From Piscinibacter sp. XHJ-5 (GTDB lineage Bacteria > Pseudomonadota > Gammaproteobacteria > Burkholderiales > Burkholderiaceae_C), in contig NZ_CP123228.1 in assembly GCF_029855045.1 (NCBI RefSeq), positions 5,766,001 through 5,830,000 of the forward strand: 64,000 nucleotides of DNA, written 5' to 3'. Position 1 is the first letter of the stretch. The number at the start of each line of letters is the position of its first letter. The notes beneath the pieces were generated by a model. The model made no database searches. It was not told the origin of the DNA and saw only the letters and a program-made list of their open reading frames with translations. The position numbers were made by a program, and so were the translations under genes. Shown piece after piece: positions 1-8,254 of this stretch.

Positions 1-289
1 CCGGGTACTGGACGAAAGGCTGCACCAGCACGCCTTTCTCGGCTCCCGGCAGCGACGTGATGCCCGCCTTGGTGCCCGACTCATGCACCTGGCGCCAGAA
101 CGGCGCGTTGTTGCCGGGCTGGCTCTTCGCGCGCAGGGCATTTGTGTCGTCGGGCTTGGGCTCGGGCGCGGCGACCGTGCTGGCCGGCGCGGCGAAGCGC
201 GGTGCCGTCGGTTCCTGCTGCGCCGACGCGGCGCCGCCGAAGGCGAGCGCGAGGCCCAGCAAGACGATTCGGATCAGGCCATGATGCAT
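1..289 (-). CDS. Formate dehydrogenase gamma (cytochrome b) subunit, N-terminal part only
   Basis: This is the first 96 residues of a protein cut by the window start. It begins with a hydrophobic signal-like segment (residues 5-22, ending near ASAQQ). A periplasmic stretch follows, with the NNAPFWRQV and GVLVQPF elements seen at the start of long gamma subunits of membrane-bound formate dehydrogenases. In that family the protein is a di-haem cytochrome b that anchors the alpha-beta dimer and passes electrons from formate to quinone; the haem-binding helices lie outside the window. A GAGGAG ribosome site (295-300) sits 5 nt before the ATG. It is the last visible gene of the FDH operon, 17 nt after the small lipoprotein gene. 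Identity rests on the N-terminal pattern plus position. Confidence 0.8.
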   Translation of the reverse strand, partial: MHHGLIRIVLLGLALAFGGAASAQQEPTAPRFAAPASTVAAPEPKPDDTNALRAKSQPGNNAPFWRQVHESGTKAGITSLPGAEKGVLVQPFVQYP

Positions 290-305
290 GCGCACTCCTC
301 GGACG

Positions 306-521
306 TCACTTCGTCTTCGCGTACTCGTTCTGCGTCTGCGCGCGGGTGCGGATCTGCTCTTCCCAGCTCGTCTTGTCGCCGGCCTTCCAGCCCGGAGCGA
401 CATACGGATCATTGGCGCCCTGCCAGGCCAGCGTGTCCGACCTGCGCGGATTGGCGGTCTGCGGGCGCTCCGAGCAGGCGGCGAGCCCCATCACCACGGC
501 GATCAGCATCAGGCGCCTCAT
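306..521 (-). CDS. Small lipoprotein of the formate dehydrogenase operon
   Basis: This 71-residue protein has a short signal sequence ending in a lipobox-like LAAC (Cys16), so it is probably lipid-anchored facing the periplasm. The rest is polar and Trp-rich (LAWQ, PGWK, TSWEEQ) with a charged C-terminus. Its ATG overlaps the stop of the beta-subunit gene by 4 nt (ATGA), so it is translationally coupled between beta and gamma. I know no assigned function. Its position suggests a small accessory or assembly protein of the periplasmic enzyme. The start is fixed by the overlap. Confidence 0.75.
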   Translation of the reverse strand: MRRLMLIAVVMGLAACSERPQTANPRRSDTLAWQGANDPYVAPGWKAGDKTSWEEQIRTRAQTQNEYAKTK

Positions 522-1153
522 GACTTGGTGGGCTCCTTGGCTTGCGGCGCGGCCGGCGCGCCCTGCGTCGGCTTGCCGTAGGCGGTGCCCCAGCCCCAGA
601 CCTCGCTGCCCTTGCCACGGTTGAGCACGCGGGTGCGGAAGATGTCGGCCACCACGTCCCCGTCGCCGCCCAGCAGCGCCTTGGTCGAGCACATCTCGGC
701 GCAGGCCGGCAGCTTGCCTTCGGACAGGCGGTTGCGGCCGTACTTCTCGAACTCCGTCTGGCTGCCGTTGGCCTCGGGACCTCCGGCGCAGAAGGTGCAC
801 TTGTCCATCTTGCCCCGCAGCCCGAAGGTGCCGTTGGTCGGGAACTGCGGCGCGCCGAACGGGCATGCGTAGGAACAGTAGCCGCAGCCGATGCAGACGT
901 CCTTGTCGTGCAGCACCACGCCTTCCTCGGTGCGGTAGAAGCAGTCGACCGGGCAAACCGCCATGCACGGCGCGTCGCTGCAGTGCATGCAGGCCACCGA
1001 GATGCTGCGCTCGCCCGGCACCCCGTCGTTCAGCGTGACGACGCGGCGGCGATTGACGCCCCACGGCACCTCGTTCTCCTGCTTGCAGGCGGTGACGCAA
1101 CCGTTGCACTCGATGCAGCGCTCGGCGTCGCAGATGAATTTCATTCGTGCCAT
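518..1153 (-). CDS. fdh3B: Formate dehydrogenase FDH3-type beta subunit, four [4Fe-4S] clusters
   Basis: This 211-residue iron-sulfur electron-transfer subunit carries electrons from the molybdopterin subunit to the cytochrome b subunit. Four cysteine groups are visible: CIECNGCVTAC near residue 13, CMHCSDAPCMAVCP near 55, CIGCGYCSYACP near 87, and a split group with CTFC near 118 and CAEMC near 150. There is no C-terminal membrane helix, unlike E. coli FdnH, which fits the shorter FDH3 type. The C-terminal 20 residues are Ala/Pro rich. The gene lies 19 nt after the alpha-subunit gene and overlaps the small lipoprotein gene downstream by 4 nt. Confidence 0.95.
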   Translation of the reverse strand: MARMKFICDAERCIECNGCVTACKQENEVPWGVNRRRVVTLNDGVPGERSISVACMHCSDAPCMAVCPVDCFYRTEEGVVLHDKDVCIGCGYCSYACPFGAPQFPTNGTFGLRGKMDKCTFCAGGPEANGSQTEFEKYGRNRLSEGKLPACAEMCSTKALLGGDGDVVADIFRTRVLNRGKGSEVWGWGTAYGKPTQGAPAAPQAKEPTKS

Positions 1154-1172
1154 GTCAGGCTCCTGAGGATGC

Positions 1173-4130
1173 TTAGGCGGTCTTCTCGACCTGGCACAGC
1201 GTGGTCTTGGTCTCTTGCATCATCGTCACGCTGTCGTAGCCGTAGGTGGTCGCCGTGTTGATCGCCTCGCCGCGGATCACCGGTGCGGACCCTTCGGGGT
1301 AGTAGGGCTTCAGGTCGACCCCCTGCCAGCGACCCGAGAAGTGGAACGGCAGGAACACCGTGCCGCGGTCGACCCGCTCCGTGACCAGCGCGCGCACGTT
1401 CAGCTTGGCGCCCGTGGGCGTCTTCACCCACACCATCTCGCCGTTGCGGATGCCGCGGTCGTTGGCGGCCGCCGGGTTGATCTCGACGAACATGTCCTGC
1501 TGCAGCTCGGCCAGCCAGGGATTGGAGCGCGTCTCCTCGCCGCCGCCTTCGTACTCGACCAGGCGTCCCGAAGTCATCACCAGCGGGAACTGCTTGGAGA
1601 TCTCCTTGTTCTTCTCCTGCACGCTCTTGTACAGCGTGGGCAGTCGCCAGAAGGCCTTCTTGTCGTCGTGCGTCGGGTACTTGTCGACGAGGTCGGGGCG
1701 CGGCGAATAAAGCGGCTCGCGGTGCTGCGGCACCGGATCGGGGAAGTTCCACACCACGGCACGCGCCCTGGCGTTGCCCCAGAAGTGGCAGTTGCGCGCC
1801 ATGGCCACGCGCTGGATGCCGCCGGACAGGTCGGTCTTCCAGTTCTTGCCCTCGGCCGCCGTCTTCTCGGCCTCGGTGAGATCGTCCCACCAGCCCAGCT
1901 TCTTGAGCAGGATGTGGTCGAACTCCGGATAGCCGGTCGTCAGCTCCGAACCCTTGGGGAAGGAGCCGTCGGCGGCCAGCAGGCTGACGCCGTCGCGCTC
2001 GACCCCGAAGTTCGCGCGGAAGCAGCCACCGCCCTCCATCATCGTCTTGGAGGTGTCGTAGAGGTTGGGGCTGCCGGGGTGCTTGATCTCGGGCGTGCCG
2101 TAGCACGGCCACGGCAAGCCGTAGTAGTCGCCGTCGAGCTTGTAGCCGGTCTCCTTGTCGACGCCGCCCTTGGCCCGCAGCGTCTTCACGTCGAAGACGT
2201 TCATGTTGCGCATGTGCGCCTTGAGCCGTTCGGGGCTCTGGCCGGTGTAGCCGATCGTCCAGTTGCTGCGGTTGATCTCCCGCAGCATCGACTCCGGCTC
2301 CGGCTCCATCATCCCGCCCTTGGCCGCGACCACCTTCAGGCTCTTGACCAGCTCCTTGCCGAAGCCGAGCTTGTCGGCGAGCTGGTACATGATCATGTGG
2401 TCGGTCCGCGCCTCGAACAGCGGCTCGATCACCTTCTCGCGCCACTGCAGCGACCGATTGGACGCGGTCACCGAGCCGGACGTCTCGAACTGCGTTGCGG
2501 CCGGCAGCAGATAGACGGCGCGGTTCGCGTTCAGGTCCTCCGGCTTGCCGGGCATCGCAGCCATGGCGGCGGTGGCAGACGGGTACGGGTCGATCACGAC
2601 CAGCAGGTCCAGCTTGTCCATCGCCTTCTTCATCTCGAGGCCACGGCTCTGCGAGTTGGGCGCGTGGCCCCAGAAGAACAGGCCGCGCAGGTTGCTGTCC
2701 TGGTCGATCAGCTCGTTCTTCTCGAGGACGCCGTCGATCCAGCGCGACACCGTCATGCCCGACTTGGTCATCATGCCGGGAGCGAACTGCTTCTTGATCC
2801 ACTCGAAGTCGACGTCCCAGACCTTGGCGTAGTGCTTCCACGCGCCTTCGGCCACGCCGTAGTAGCCGGGCAGCGAATCCGGATTCGGCCCGACGTCGGT
2901 CGCCCCCTGCACGTTGTCGTGGCCGCGGAAGATGTTGGCGCCGCCACCCGACACGCCGATGTTGCCCAGCGCGAGCTGCAGGATGCACGAGGCCCGCACG
3001 ATGGCGTTGCCGATGGTGTGCTGGGTCTGGCCCATGCACCACACGACGGTGCTGGGCCGGTTGTCGGCCATCAGCTTGGCGACCTTGTAGACGGTGGCCT
3101 CGTCGACGCCGCAGACCTCCTGGACCTTGTCGGGGGTCCATTTGGCGAGGACTTCGTCGCGCACCTTGTCCATGCCGTAGACGCGATCGGCGATGTACTT
3201 CTTGTCCTCCCAGCCGTTCTTGAAGATGTGGTGCAGCATCCCGAACAGGAAGGCGATGTCGGTGCCCGAGCGGATGCGCACGTACTCGTCGGCCTTCGCC
3301 GCCGTGCGCGTGAAGCGCGGGTCGACGACGATCATCTTCGTGCCGGTCTCCTTGGCATGCAGCATGTGCAGCAGCGACACCGGGTGCGCCTCGGCGGCAT
3401 TCGACCCGATGTACATGGCGCACTTCGAGTTCTGCATGTCGTTGTAGGAGTTCGTCATCGCGCCATACCCCCACGTGTTCGCCACGCCGGCGACGGTGGT
3501 GGAGTGGCAGATGCGCGCCTGGTGATCGCAGTTGTTGCTGCCCCACAGGCTGACCCACTTGCGCAGCAGGTACGCCTGCTCGTTGTTGTGCTTGCTCGAG
3601 CCGACGATGAAGATCGAGTCGGGGCCGCTCTGCTTGCGCAGATCGAGCATCCTGGCGCTGATCTCGTTGAGCGCCTGGTCCCAGGAGATGCGCTGGTACT
3701 TGCCGTCGACCAGCTTCATCGGGTACTTGAGGCGGTACTCGCCGTGCCCGTGCTCGCGCAGCGCCGCACCCTTGGCGCAGTGCGCGCCGAGGTTGATCGG
3801 CGAGTCGAACACCGGCTCCTGGCGTACCCAGACGCCGTTCTCGACCACCGCGTCGACGGCACAGCCGACGGAGCAGTGGCCGCACACGGTGCGGCGGACT
3901 TCGATCTTCGACGACTTGTCACCCTTGGGCGCGTCGGCCGCATGGGCCTTGCGCACGAGCGTGAGCTGCGAGGCGGCCAGGCCGGCGCCGACCCCCAGCC
4001 CCGAGCGGCGCAGGAAGGCGCGCCGGTCCATCGTGGGAATGGCCCGCGAGACACCGCGTGCCAGGCTGGAGACGAGCGAAGACGACGGCGACGCGGCCTG
4101 CGCGTCGGACGATTTGCGCGTGAGCAACAT
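1173..4130 (-). CDS. fdhA: Formate dehydrogenase alpha subunit, molybdopterin, Cys form, Tat-exported
   Basis: This 985-residue catalytic subunit oxidises formate to CO2 at a bis-MGD molybdenum (or tungsten) site. A twin-arginine signal (DRRAFLRRSG, residues 35-44) shows export folded to the periplasm. The N-terminal [4Fe-4S] ligands are Cys83, Cys86, Cys90 and Cys118. The active-site motif ARICHSTTVAG places Cys208 (codon TGC at 3509-3507) where other family members use selenocysteine, so no SECIS element is needed. The chosen start gives 33 residues before the Tat motif and is supported by a strong GAGGAGG site 5-6 nt upstream; a start at 4031 (Met34) would leave almost nothing before the arginines. 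The C-terminal molybdopterin-dinucleotide-binding domain lies around residues 845-975. The gene sits between the small Tat protein and fdh3B. Confidence 0.96.
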   Translation of the reverse strand: MLLTRKSSDAQAASPSSSLVSSLARGVSRAIPTMDRRAFLRRSGLGVGAGLAASQLTLVRKAHAADAPKGDKSSKIEVRRTVCGHCSVGCAVDAVVENGVWVRQEPVFDSPINLGAHCAKGAALREHGHGEYRLKYPMKLVDGKYQRISWDQALNEISARMLDLRKQSGPDSIFIVGSSKHNNEQAYLLRKWVSLWGSNNCDHQARICHSTTVAGVANTWGYGAMTNSYNDMQNSKCAMYIGSNAAEAHPVSLLHMLHAKETGTKMIVVDPRFTRTAAKADEYVRIRSGTDIAFLFGMLHHIFKNGWEDKKYIADRVYGMDKVRDEVLAKWTPDKVQEVCGVDEATVYKVAKLMADNRPSTVVWCMGQTQHTIGNAIVRASCILQLALGNIGVSGGGANIFRGHDNVQGATDVGPNPDSLPGYYGVAEGAWKHYAKVWDVDFEWIKKQFAPGMMTKSGMTVSRWIDGVLEKNELIDQDSNLRGLFFWGHAPNSQSRGLEMKKAMDKLDLLVVIDPYPSATAAMAAMPGKPEDLNANRAVYLLPAATQFETSGSVTASNRSLQWREKVIEPLFEARTDHMIMYQLADKLGFGKELVKSLKVVAAKGGMMEPEPESMLREINRSNWTIGYTGQSPERLKAHMRNMNVFDVKTLRAKGGVDKETGYKLDGDYYGLPWPCYGTPEIKHPGSPNLYDTSKTMMEGGGCFRANFGVERDGVSLLAADGSFPKGSELTTGYPEFDHILLKKLGWWDDLTEAEKTAAEGKNWKTDLSGGIQRVAMARNCHFWGNARARAVVWNFPDPVPQHREPLYSPRPDLVDKYPTHDDKKAFWRLPTLYKSVQEKNKEISKQFPLVMTSGRLVEYEGGGEETRSNPWLAELQQDMFVEINPAAANDRGIRNGEMVWVKTPTGAKLNVRALVTERVDRGTVFLPFHFSGRWQGVDLKPYYPEGSAPVIRGEAINTATTYGYDSVTMMQETKTTLCQVEKTA

Positions 4131-4164
4131 GATTCCTCCTCGGGCTGGAGCGTGCCGCCCGGAA

Positions 4165-4401
4165 TCAGACTTTGGTGGTCTCGTAGTAGCGCAGCACGTG
4201 CTGCGTCAGGCGATAGCCTTGTTGGGGATCGGCGGCGGCCGGCTGGTTCGCCTGGGCCACGGCTTGCTCGGGGGCGACGGGAAGCGTCTTGGCGGCAATC
4301 GCCGCCGCGCCTGCCACCCCCGCGCCGAGCAGGAGGCTGCGGCGTCGGGTGGGGGGCGTACCCCCCGTATCGGCATTCCGATCCAAAGCGCTCGACTTCA
4401 T
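4165..4401 (-). CDS. Formate dehydrogenase region Tat-target small protein
   Basis: This 78-residue protein matches the short family called formate dehydrogenase region TAT target. The N-terminus is polar, with TRRRSLLLGAG (a Tat-type motif near residues 18-28), a hydrophobic stretch, then an Ala/Pro-rich linker and a conserved-looking tail with YRLTQHVLRYYETTKV. It is found directly before FDH alpha genes, as here (34 nt gap). It may act as an export or assembly partner of the alpha subunit, but the exact role is not established. A CTCCAGGAG stretch precedes the ATG by about 10 nt, though spacing is long. Confidence 0.85.
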   Translation of the reverse strand: MKSSALDRNADTGGTPPTRRRSLLLGAGVAGAAAIAAKTLPVAPEQAVAQANQPAAADPQQGYRLTQHVLRYYETTKV

Positions 4402-4445
4402 GATCTTTTCTCCAGGAGTTGTGTCCTGCCCGCTGACATCAGGAC

Positions 4446-4466
4446 TTTATGCACCATGTTGCATGC
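4446..4466. promoter_or_regulatory. Inverted repeat upstream of the fdh structural genes
   Basis: ATGCA (4449-4453) and TGCAT (4460-4464) face each other across six bases in the 110-nt gap between the TorD-like gene and the Tat-target gene. The gap has no coding potential that I can see. It could hold an internal promoter or operator for the structural subunits. This is visible symmetry only; no regulator is identified. Confidence 0.25.
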
Positions 4467-4511
4467 GGTCATTAGGGTCTGTCCCAACGGGAAACCCGCC
4501 TCCCGTGCGCT

Positions 4512-5135
4512 CTACGCATCGAGCATGTCGAACGCCTGGGACTCCACCGCAAAAAAGGCCTGCGCGAAGAGAGCCACGGTCCGATAGAAGTCCGCCGCCG
4601 GATGCGCGGCGATCTGCTCGCACATCGCCCCGGCCCATGCGCGCAGGTGCGTGTCGAAGAAGCGGCGCTGCGTCGCCAGGTTGCTCACCGCCACGTCGTC
4701 GCCGGCGATCAGGAAGCGCATCGCCTCGCACAGGTAGGCGATGTGGTCCTCGGTCTCGGTCACCGTCTCGGCGCGCTCGAGTCCCAGCTCGGCCAAGGTG
4801 TCGCGCAGCGCGACCAGAGGCTTCTCATTCAGCGCGCCGGCCAGGTGATGCGACCCGTACAGGAACACCTCGGGCTTGCCGATGCCCAGGAACAGCGCGT
4901 CGTATTCAGCGGCCGCCTGCTCGCGCCCGAGGCGCCGCGACGCGCCGACGACGTCGGTCCAGCTCGATTCGAGAAAGGCGCCCGCCACGGGCGCGACAGT
5001 AGGGGCCACCTGGAGCTGCTCGTACAGCTCGTGCGAGGGCGGCGCGTAGAAGAGCTGCGCCAGCAGCCCGTAGACCTCGGCGCGCGCCAGCTCGTCGCTG
5101 TCGTCGGTGGTGCTCAGGCGAAGGGGCTGGTTCAT
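4512..5135 (-). CDS. TorD-family molecular chaperone for the molybdoenzyme
   Basis: This 207-residue, mostly helical acidic protein resembles TorD/DmsD-type chaperones, which bind a Tat signal peptide and hold the apo-molybdoenzyme until cofactor insertion. Visible family features are an N-terminal ARAEVYGLLAQLFYAPP block (residues 16-32), a central EYDALFLGIGKPEVFLYGS block and an acidic EDHIAYLCEAMRFL helix. The start codon overlaps the stop of the polyferredoxin gene by 4 nt. The natural client is FdhA, encoded downstream. Assignment to the superfamily is solid; the client is inferred from context. Confidence 0.87.
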   Translation of the reverse strand: MNQPLRLSTTDDSDELARAEVYGLLAQLFYAPPSHELYEQLQVAPTVAPVAGAFLESSWTDVVGASRRLGREQAAAEYDALFLGIGKPEVFLYGSHHLAGALNEKPLVALRDTLAELGLERAETVTETEDHIAYLCEAMRFLIAGDDVAVSNLATQRRFFDTHLRAWAGAMCEQIAAHPAADFYRTVALFAQAFFAVESQAFDMLDA

Positions 5136-7264
5136 CGGATGTCGGTGATCTTCAACTCGTCGGTGCTGGTGTGGATGTCGATCACGCGGCAGTCGCTGCA
5201 CATGCGCAGACGCTCGGCGGCGGCGCCCTGGAACATGGCGTGACCGGCCAGCTTGACGATCATCGCCTCGATGGCCTTCAGCGTGCCGAAGGGCTTGCCG
5301 CAGCGGATGCAGCGGTAAGGCTCGACCTCGTTCAGCACCCGCGGCTGCTTGCGCGCCTTGCCCTCGTCGGCCAGCCACAGGCGCGGCTGCAGGCGGATCG
5401 CCTGCTCCGGACAGGTGATCTCGCACAAGCCGCACTGCACGCAGTTCTTCTCGATGAAGCGCAGCTGCGGCCGCTCGGGGTTGTCGCCCAGCGCGCTTTC
5501 CGGACAGGCGCCGACGCACGCGAGGCACAGGGTGCACTTGCCGGTATCGACCGTGATGCTGCCGAACGGACTGCCGGCCGCCGGCAGCGCGATGGCATCG
5601 GCGCGCGCGGGCGCCTGCGAGAGCAGGTGATCGATGGCCAGCTCCAGCGTGGCGCGCTTGTCGGCCTGCACCGCGAAGCTGGCCGGCGGCACCGTGGCCG
5701 CGGCGGCCGGCGGCGCCTGCAGCGCCGCATCGAGGCGGGCCAGGTCGTCGTCGTCGCGCGACAACAGCAGGCGCACGCGCCCGGCCGCGCCCAGGCCTTC
5801 CATCAGCGCATTGGCCACTTCGGCCTGCGCCGCCAGCGCCTTGCGGTAGTCCGGCGCCTCCTCGTCGGTCAGCAGCAGCCAGACGTCGGACGCGCCATAG
5901 GCGAAGGCGGCCAGCCACAGATCGAGGCCGACGCTCGCCGTGTGCCAGACGTCGACCGGCAGCACCCGCGCCGGCACGCCGCGCACGGACGGGCTCACGC
6001 GTGCCGCGCGGCCCAGCGCGTTGAGCCGCCGGCTGCCGGCGCCCTGGCTGTGCAGCAGCAGCGCCGGCGCGGCGCCGCCGGCGCGTCGGTAGGTTTGCAG
6101 CAAGGTGCGCAGCCGCCTTCCCTGGTGATCCGGCGACGGCGTCGCATAGGTCAGCGCGCCGCTCGGGCACACGGTGGTGCAGGCGCCGCAGCCGACGCAG
6201 AGGTGCGGCTCGACGCGGATGCCGCCGCCTTCGGTCGCCAGGCTGCTGATGGCCTGGGCCGAGCACACCTCGACGCAGGCGTTGCAGCCCACTCGCTCGT
6301 TGCGGCTGTGCGCGCACAGCTTGCTGCGGTACTGGAAGAAGGTGGGCTTCTCGAACTCGCCGCTCATCTCGCGCAGCTGCAGCACGGCGTCGACCAGCCG
6401 ATCCGGATCGGTGCCCGCACGGAAATAGCCTTGCGGCGGCTGGTGCAGGGCGAGCACCGGTGTCGCGCCCAGATCGAGCACCAGGTCGAAGGTCTCCGAC
6501 ATCGTCTGCGGGCCCCGCTCGAAGTCGATGGCGCCGGCGGCTTCGCACACGCGCACGCAGTCGCGGTGGCTGCGGCAGCGACCGAGGTCGATCTGGTAGC
6601 TGAAGTCGATTGCCGATTCCGGACAGGCCTCGATGCAGGCATTGCAGCGAGTGCACAGGTCGAGATCGATGGGGTTGCCGCTGTCCCATTCGACTTCGAA
6701 CTGCCCCAGCCAGCCGCGCAGCGACTTCACGGTGCCGGCGTGCACCGGCCAGTCGCGCTGCTGCGTGACTTCGCCGCCGGGACGGGTGAGCAGCAGGCTC
6801 ACCTCCAGCTTGTCGGCGAGCATCGCGGCGGCGCGCTGCGCGGCGGCCGCGTCGCCGATGATCAGCACCCGGCCGCCGCTGCGGTAGCTCACCGTCGGCA
6901 CCGGATCGGGTGGCGGGAGCTGCGCGGCAGCGATCAGCGCGGCAATCTTGGGCGTGGCCTGCTTCGCGTCCTTGGACCAGCCGCCGCTCTCGCGGATGTT
7001 GACGAAGCGGATCGGCCGCTCCTGCACGCCGGGCGCGCCTTCGGTCTCGGCGTTCAGCTCCAGGAACAGCCGGCTTTCCTGCGTGCAGGCGACCAGCAGG
7101 TCATCGCCGCTCTTGGCGGCGCGCTGGAAGGCGCCGGCTTCGCGTCGGCACAGCGTGCTGTGCAGCGTCTGCAGCCCGTCCCCGGCGTCAGGCGGGAGGG
7201 CCTTTGCCAGGGCCGCCGGGTCCAGCGGCATCGTCTTGTTGCAGTCGCAGATCAGTGTCTTCAT
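5132..7264 (-). CDS. Large polyferredoxin-like 4Fe-4S protein of the formate dehydrogenase cluster
   Basis: This 710-residue cytoplasmic iron-sulfur protein has at least five ferredoxin-type cysteine sets: CTRCNACIEACP, CNACVEVC, CVGCGACTTVCP, CTLCLACVGACP and CVQCGLCEITCP. It also has a CIRCGKPFG element and a late CSDC. The N-terminus [12 protein letters not shown] is typical of proteins annotated simply as 4Fe-4S binding protein in Burkholderiales FDH loci. I chose ATG 7264 over an in-frame TTG at 7288 because it starts at this conserved block. Either way the gene starts inside DUF3306 (77-nt overlap). It probably donates or accepts electrons during FDH maturation or function; the exact role is unknown. 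Confidence 0.85.
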   Translation of the reverse strand: MKTLICDCNKTMPLDPAALAKALPPDAGDGLQTLHSTLCRREAGAFQRAAKSGDDLLVACTQESRLFLELNAETEGAPGVQERPIRFVNIRESGGWSKDAKQATPKIAALIAAAQLPPPDPVPTVSYRSGGRVLIIGDAAAAQRAAAMLADKLEVSLLLTRPGGEVTQQRDWPVHAGTVKSLRGWLGQFEVEWDSGNPIDLDLCTRCNACIEACPESAIDFSYQIDLGRCRSHRDCVRVCEAAGAIDFERGPQTMSETFDLVLDLGATPVLALHQPPQGYFRAGTDPDRLVDAVLQLREMSGEFEKPTFFQYRSKLCAHSRNERVGCNACVEVCSAQAISSLATEGGGIRVEPHLCVGCGACTTVCPSGALTYATPSPDHQGRRLRTLLQTYRRAGGAAPALLLHSQGAGSRRLNALGRAARVSPSVRGVPARVLPVDVWHTASVGLDLWLAAFAYGASDVWLLLTDEEAPDYRKALAAQAEVANALMEGLGAAGRVRLLLSRDDDDLARLDAALQAPPAAAATVPPASFAVQADKRATLELAIDHLLSQAPARADAIALPAAGSPFGSITVDTGKCTLCLACVGACPESALGDNPERPQLRFIEKNCVQCGLCEITCPEQAIRLQPRLWLADEGKARKQPRVLNEVEPYRCIRCGKPFGTLKAIEAMIVKLAGHAMFQGAAAERLRMCSDCRVIDIHTSTDELKITDIR

Positions 7265-7769
7265 CGGGGGGTACTGCGGAAGGGTCAACCGAAGACTGTG
7301 TCACCAGCGGGGCCCCGGCGCCATCGGGGGATGCCTTGGGAGGCGGCGGCTGCGCCTCCTCTTCGAACAGCCCGAGGAACTGCGCCTGCGCCATGTTGCG
7401 CAGCATGGACGCAGGTATCGGGTCGGGCTTGCCGTAGTCGTCGATGTAGATGTCGAGGCCGTCCATCATGTTGAAGCGCGGATCGGCGAACAGCTTCTTC
7501 AGCGCGGCGTTCTTGACGGCGGGGTCGACGTCGCGGGTGACGAAGCGCGTGAAGTCGGAGCCGGGGGTGAGATCGGCCACGTCCTGCATCGTCGGCGGCG
7601 GATCCTTCGGGGGCGGCTCGGGCGCCTCGGGCGCCTCGGCGGGCAGCGTTGCGGCGGAGGGCGGCACGGCCGCAGGGTCGGCCGGCACCGGCTCGGCCGG
7701 CAGCTCGACGCCGGCCTTCACCTCGGCCTTGCGGCGGGACCATCTCGACAGGAAACCTTCGTCGCTCAT
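7188..7769 (-). CDS. DUF3306 domain protein
   Basis: This 193-residue protein begins [13 protein letters not shown], followed by a Pro/Ala-rich linker (residues 25-60). The core is [20 protein letters not shown], then [21 protein letters not shown], the hallmark of DUF3306. The tail is Pro/Gly rich. DUF3305 and DUF3306 genes are regularly adjacent in formate dehydrogenase loci. Its start overlaps the DUF3305 stop by 4 nt, and its end overlaps the polyferredoxin start. Function is unknown; a role in FDH assembly is inferred only from co-occurrence. Confidence 0.88.
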   Translation of the reverse strand: MSDEGFLSRWSRRKAEVKAGVELPAEPVPADPAAVPPSAATLPAEAPEAPEPPPKDPPPTMQDVADLTPGSDFTRFVTRDVDPAVKNAALKKLFADPRFNMMDGLDIYIDDYGKPDPIPASMLRNMAQAQFLGLFEEEAQPPPPKASPDGAGAPLVTQSSVDPSAVPPDEDTDLRLQQDDAAGPGGPGKGPPA

Positions 7770-8254
7770 CGGGCGCCTCGCTTGTCCGGCGGCAGGAAGG
7801 ACGCCGGCCGCTTGCGCTGCTTGGGCTCGGGCCGGTAGTGCTCGTCGGTGTAGGCCTGCAGCCAGCCGCACAGCGGCAGCGGCAGCGGCACGTTGTCGAC
7901 GCGCTCCTGGGCGTCCAGCCAGCGCCCGGCTTCGTTGTAGGACACGCTGACCGCCTCGGGACGCGCCTGCGAGGGATCCTCGTCGTCGACCCGCCACATG
8001 ACGAACCACACCGGTGCGCCCGAGCTGAGGTTCAGGTAGTAGCCCTCGCCCTCGTCGTCGAACAGCTCCACGCTGAACGCAGGATGAAGCGTGCGGCGCA
8101 GCTTGCCGTCGTCGCGCAGCACCCGGGCCTCGGTGCCGAAGCCTTCGTCGATCACCACGTCGACGATGCGAAAGCGCCAGTCTTCCCAGCGGTTGGGCTG
8201 GGCTTCGCGCTCCATCACCACCGCCACCTGCACCGCGGGGCGATCGGTTGTCAT
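7766..8254 (-). CDS. DUF3305 domain protein
   Basis: This 162-residue protein has the DUF3305 pattern: an early [19 protein letters not shown] block, then [20 protein letters not shown] and a [19 protein letters not shown] block. The C-terminus is basic. It is soluble with no signal peptide. The ATG directly abuts the TAG stop of apbC (TAGATG), and its own stop overlaps DUF3306, so the three are coupled. It is a frequent formate dehydrogenase neighbour of unknown function. Confidence 0.88.
   Translation of the reverse strand: MTTDRPAVQVAVVMEREAQPNRWEDWRFRIVDVVIDEGFGTEARVLRDDGKLRRTLHPAFSVELFDDEGEGYYLNLSSGAPVWFVMWRVDDEDPSQARPEAVSVSYNEAGRWLDAQERVDNVPLPLPLCGWLQAYTDEHYRPEPKQRKRPASFLPPDKRGAR

Noticed and set aside
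3507-3509. Possible selenocysteine codon in formate dehydrogenase
   Set aside because: The active-site codon reads TGC (Cys) on the minus strand, so the enzyme is the Cys form.
1215-4403. 1062-residue open frame opposite fdhA
   Set aside because: It is antisense to the full-length formate dehydrogenase gene, has low-complexity Arg/His/Ala-rich sequence, and is a product of high GC at the third codon position.
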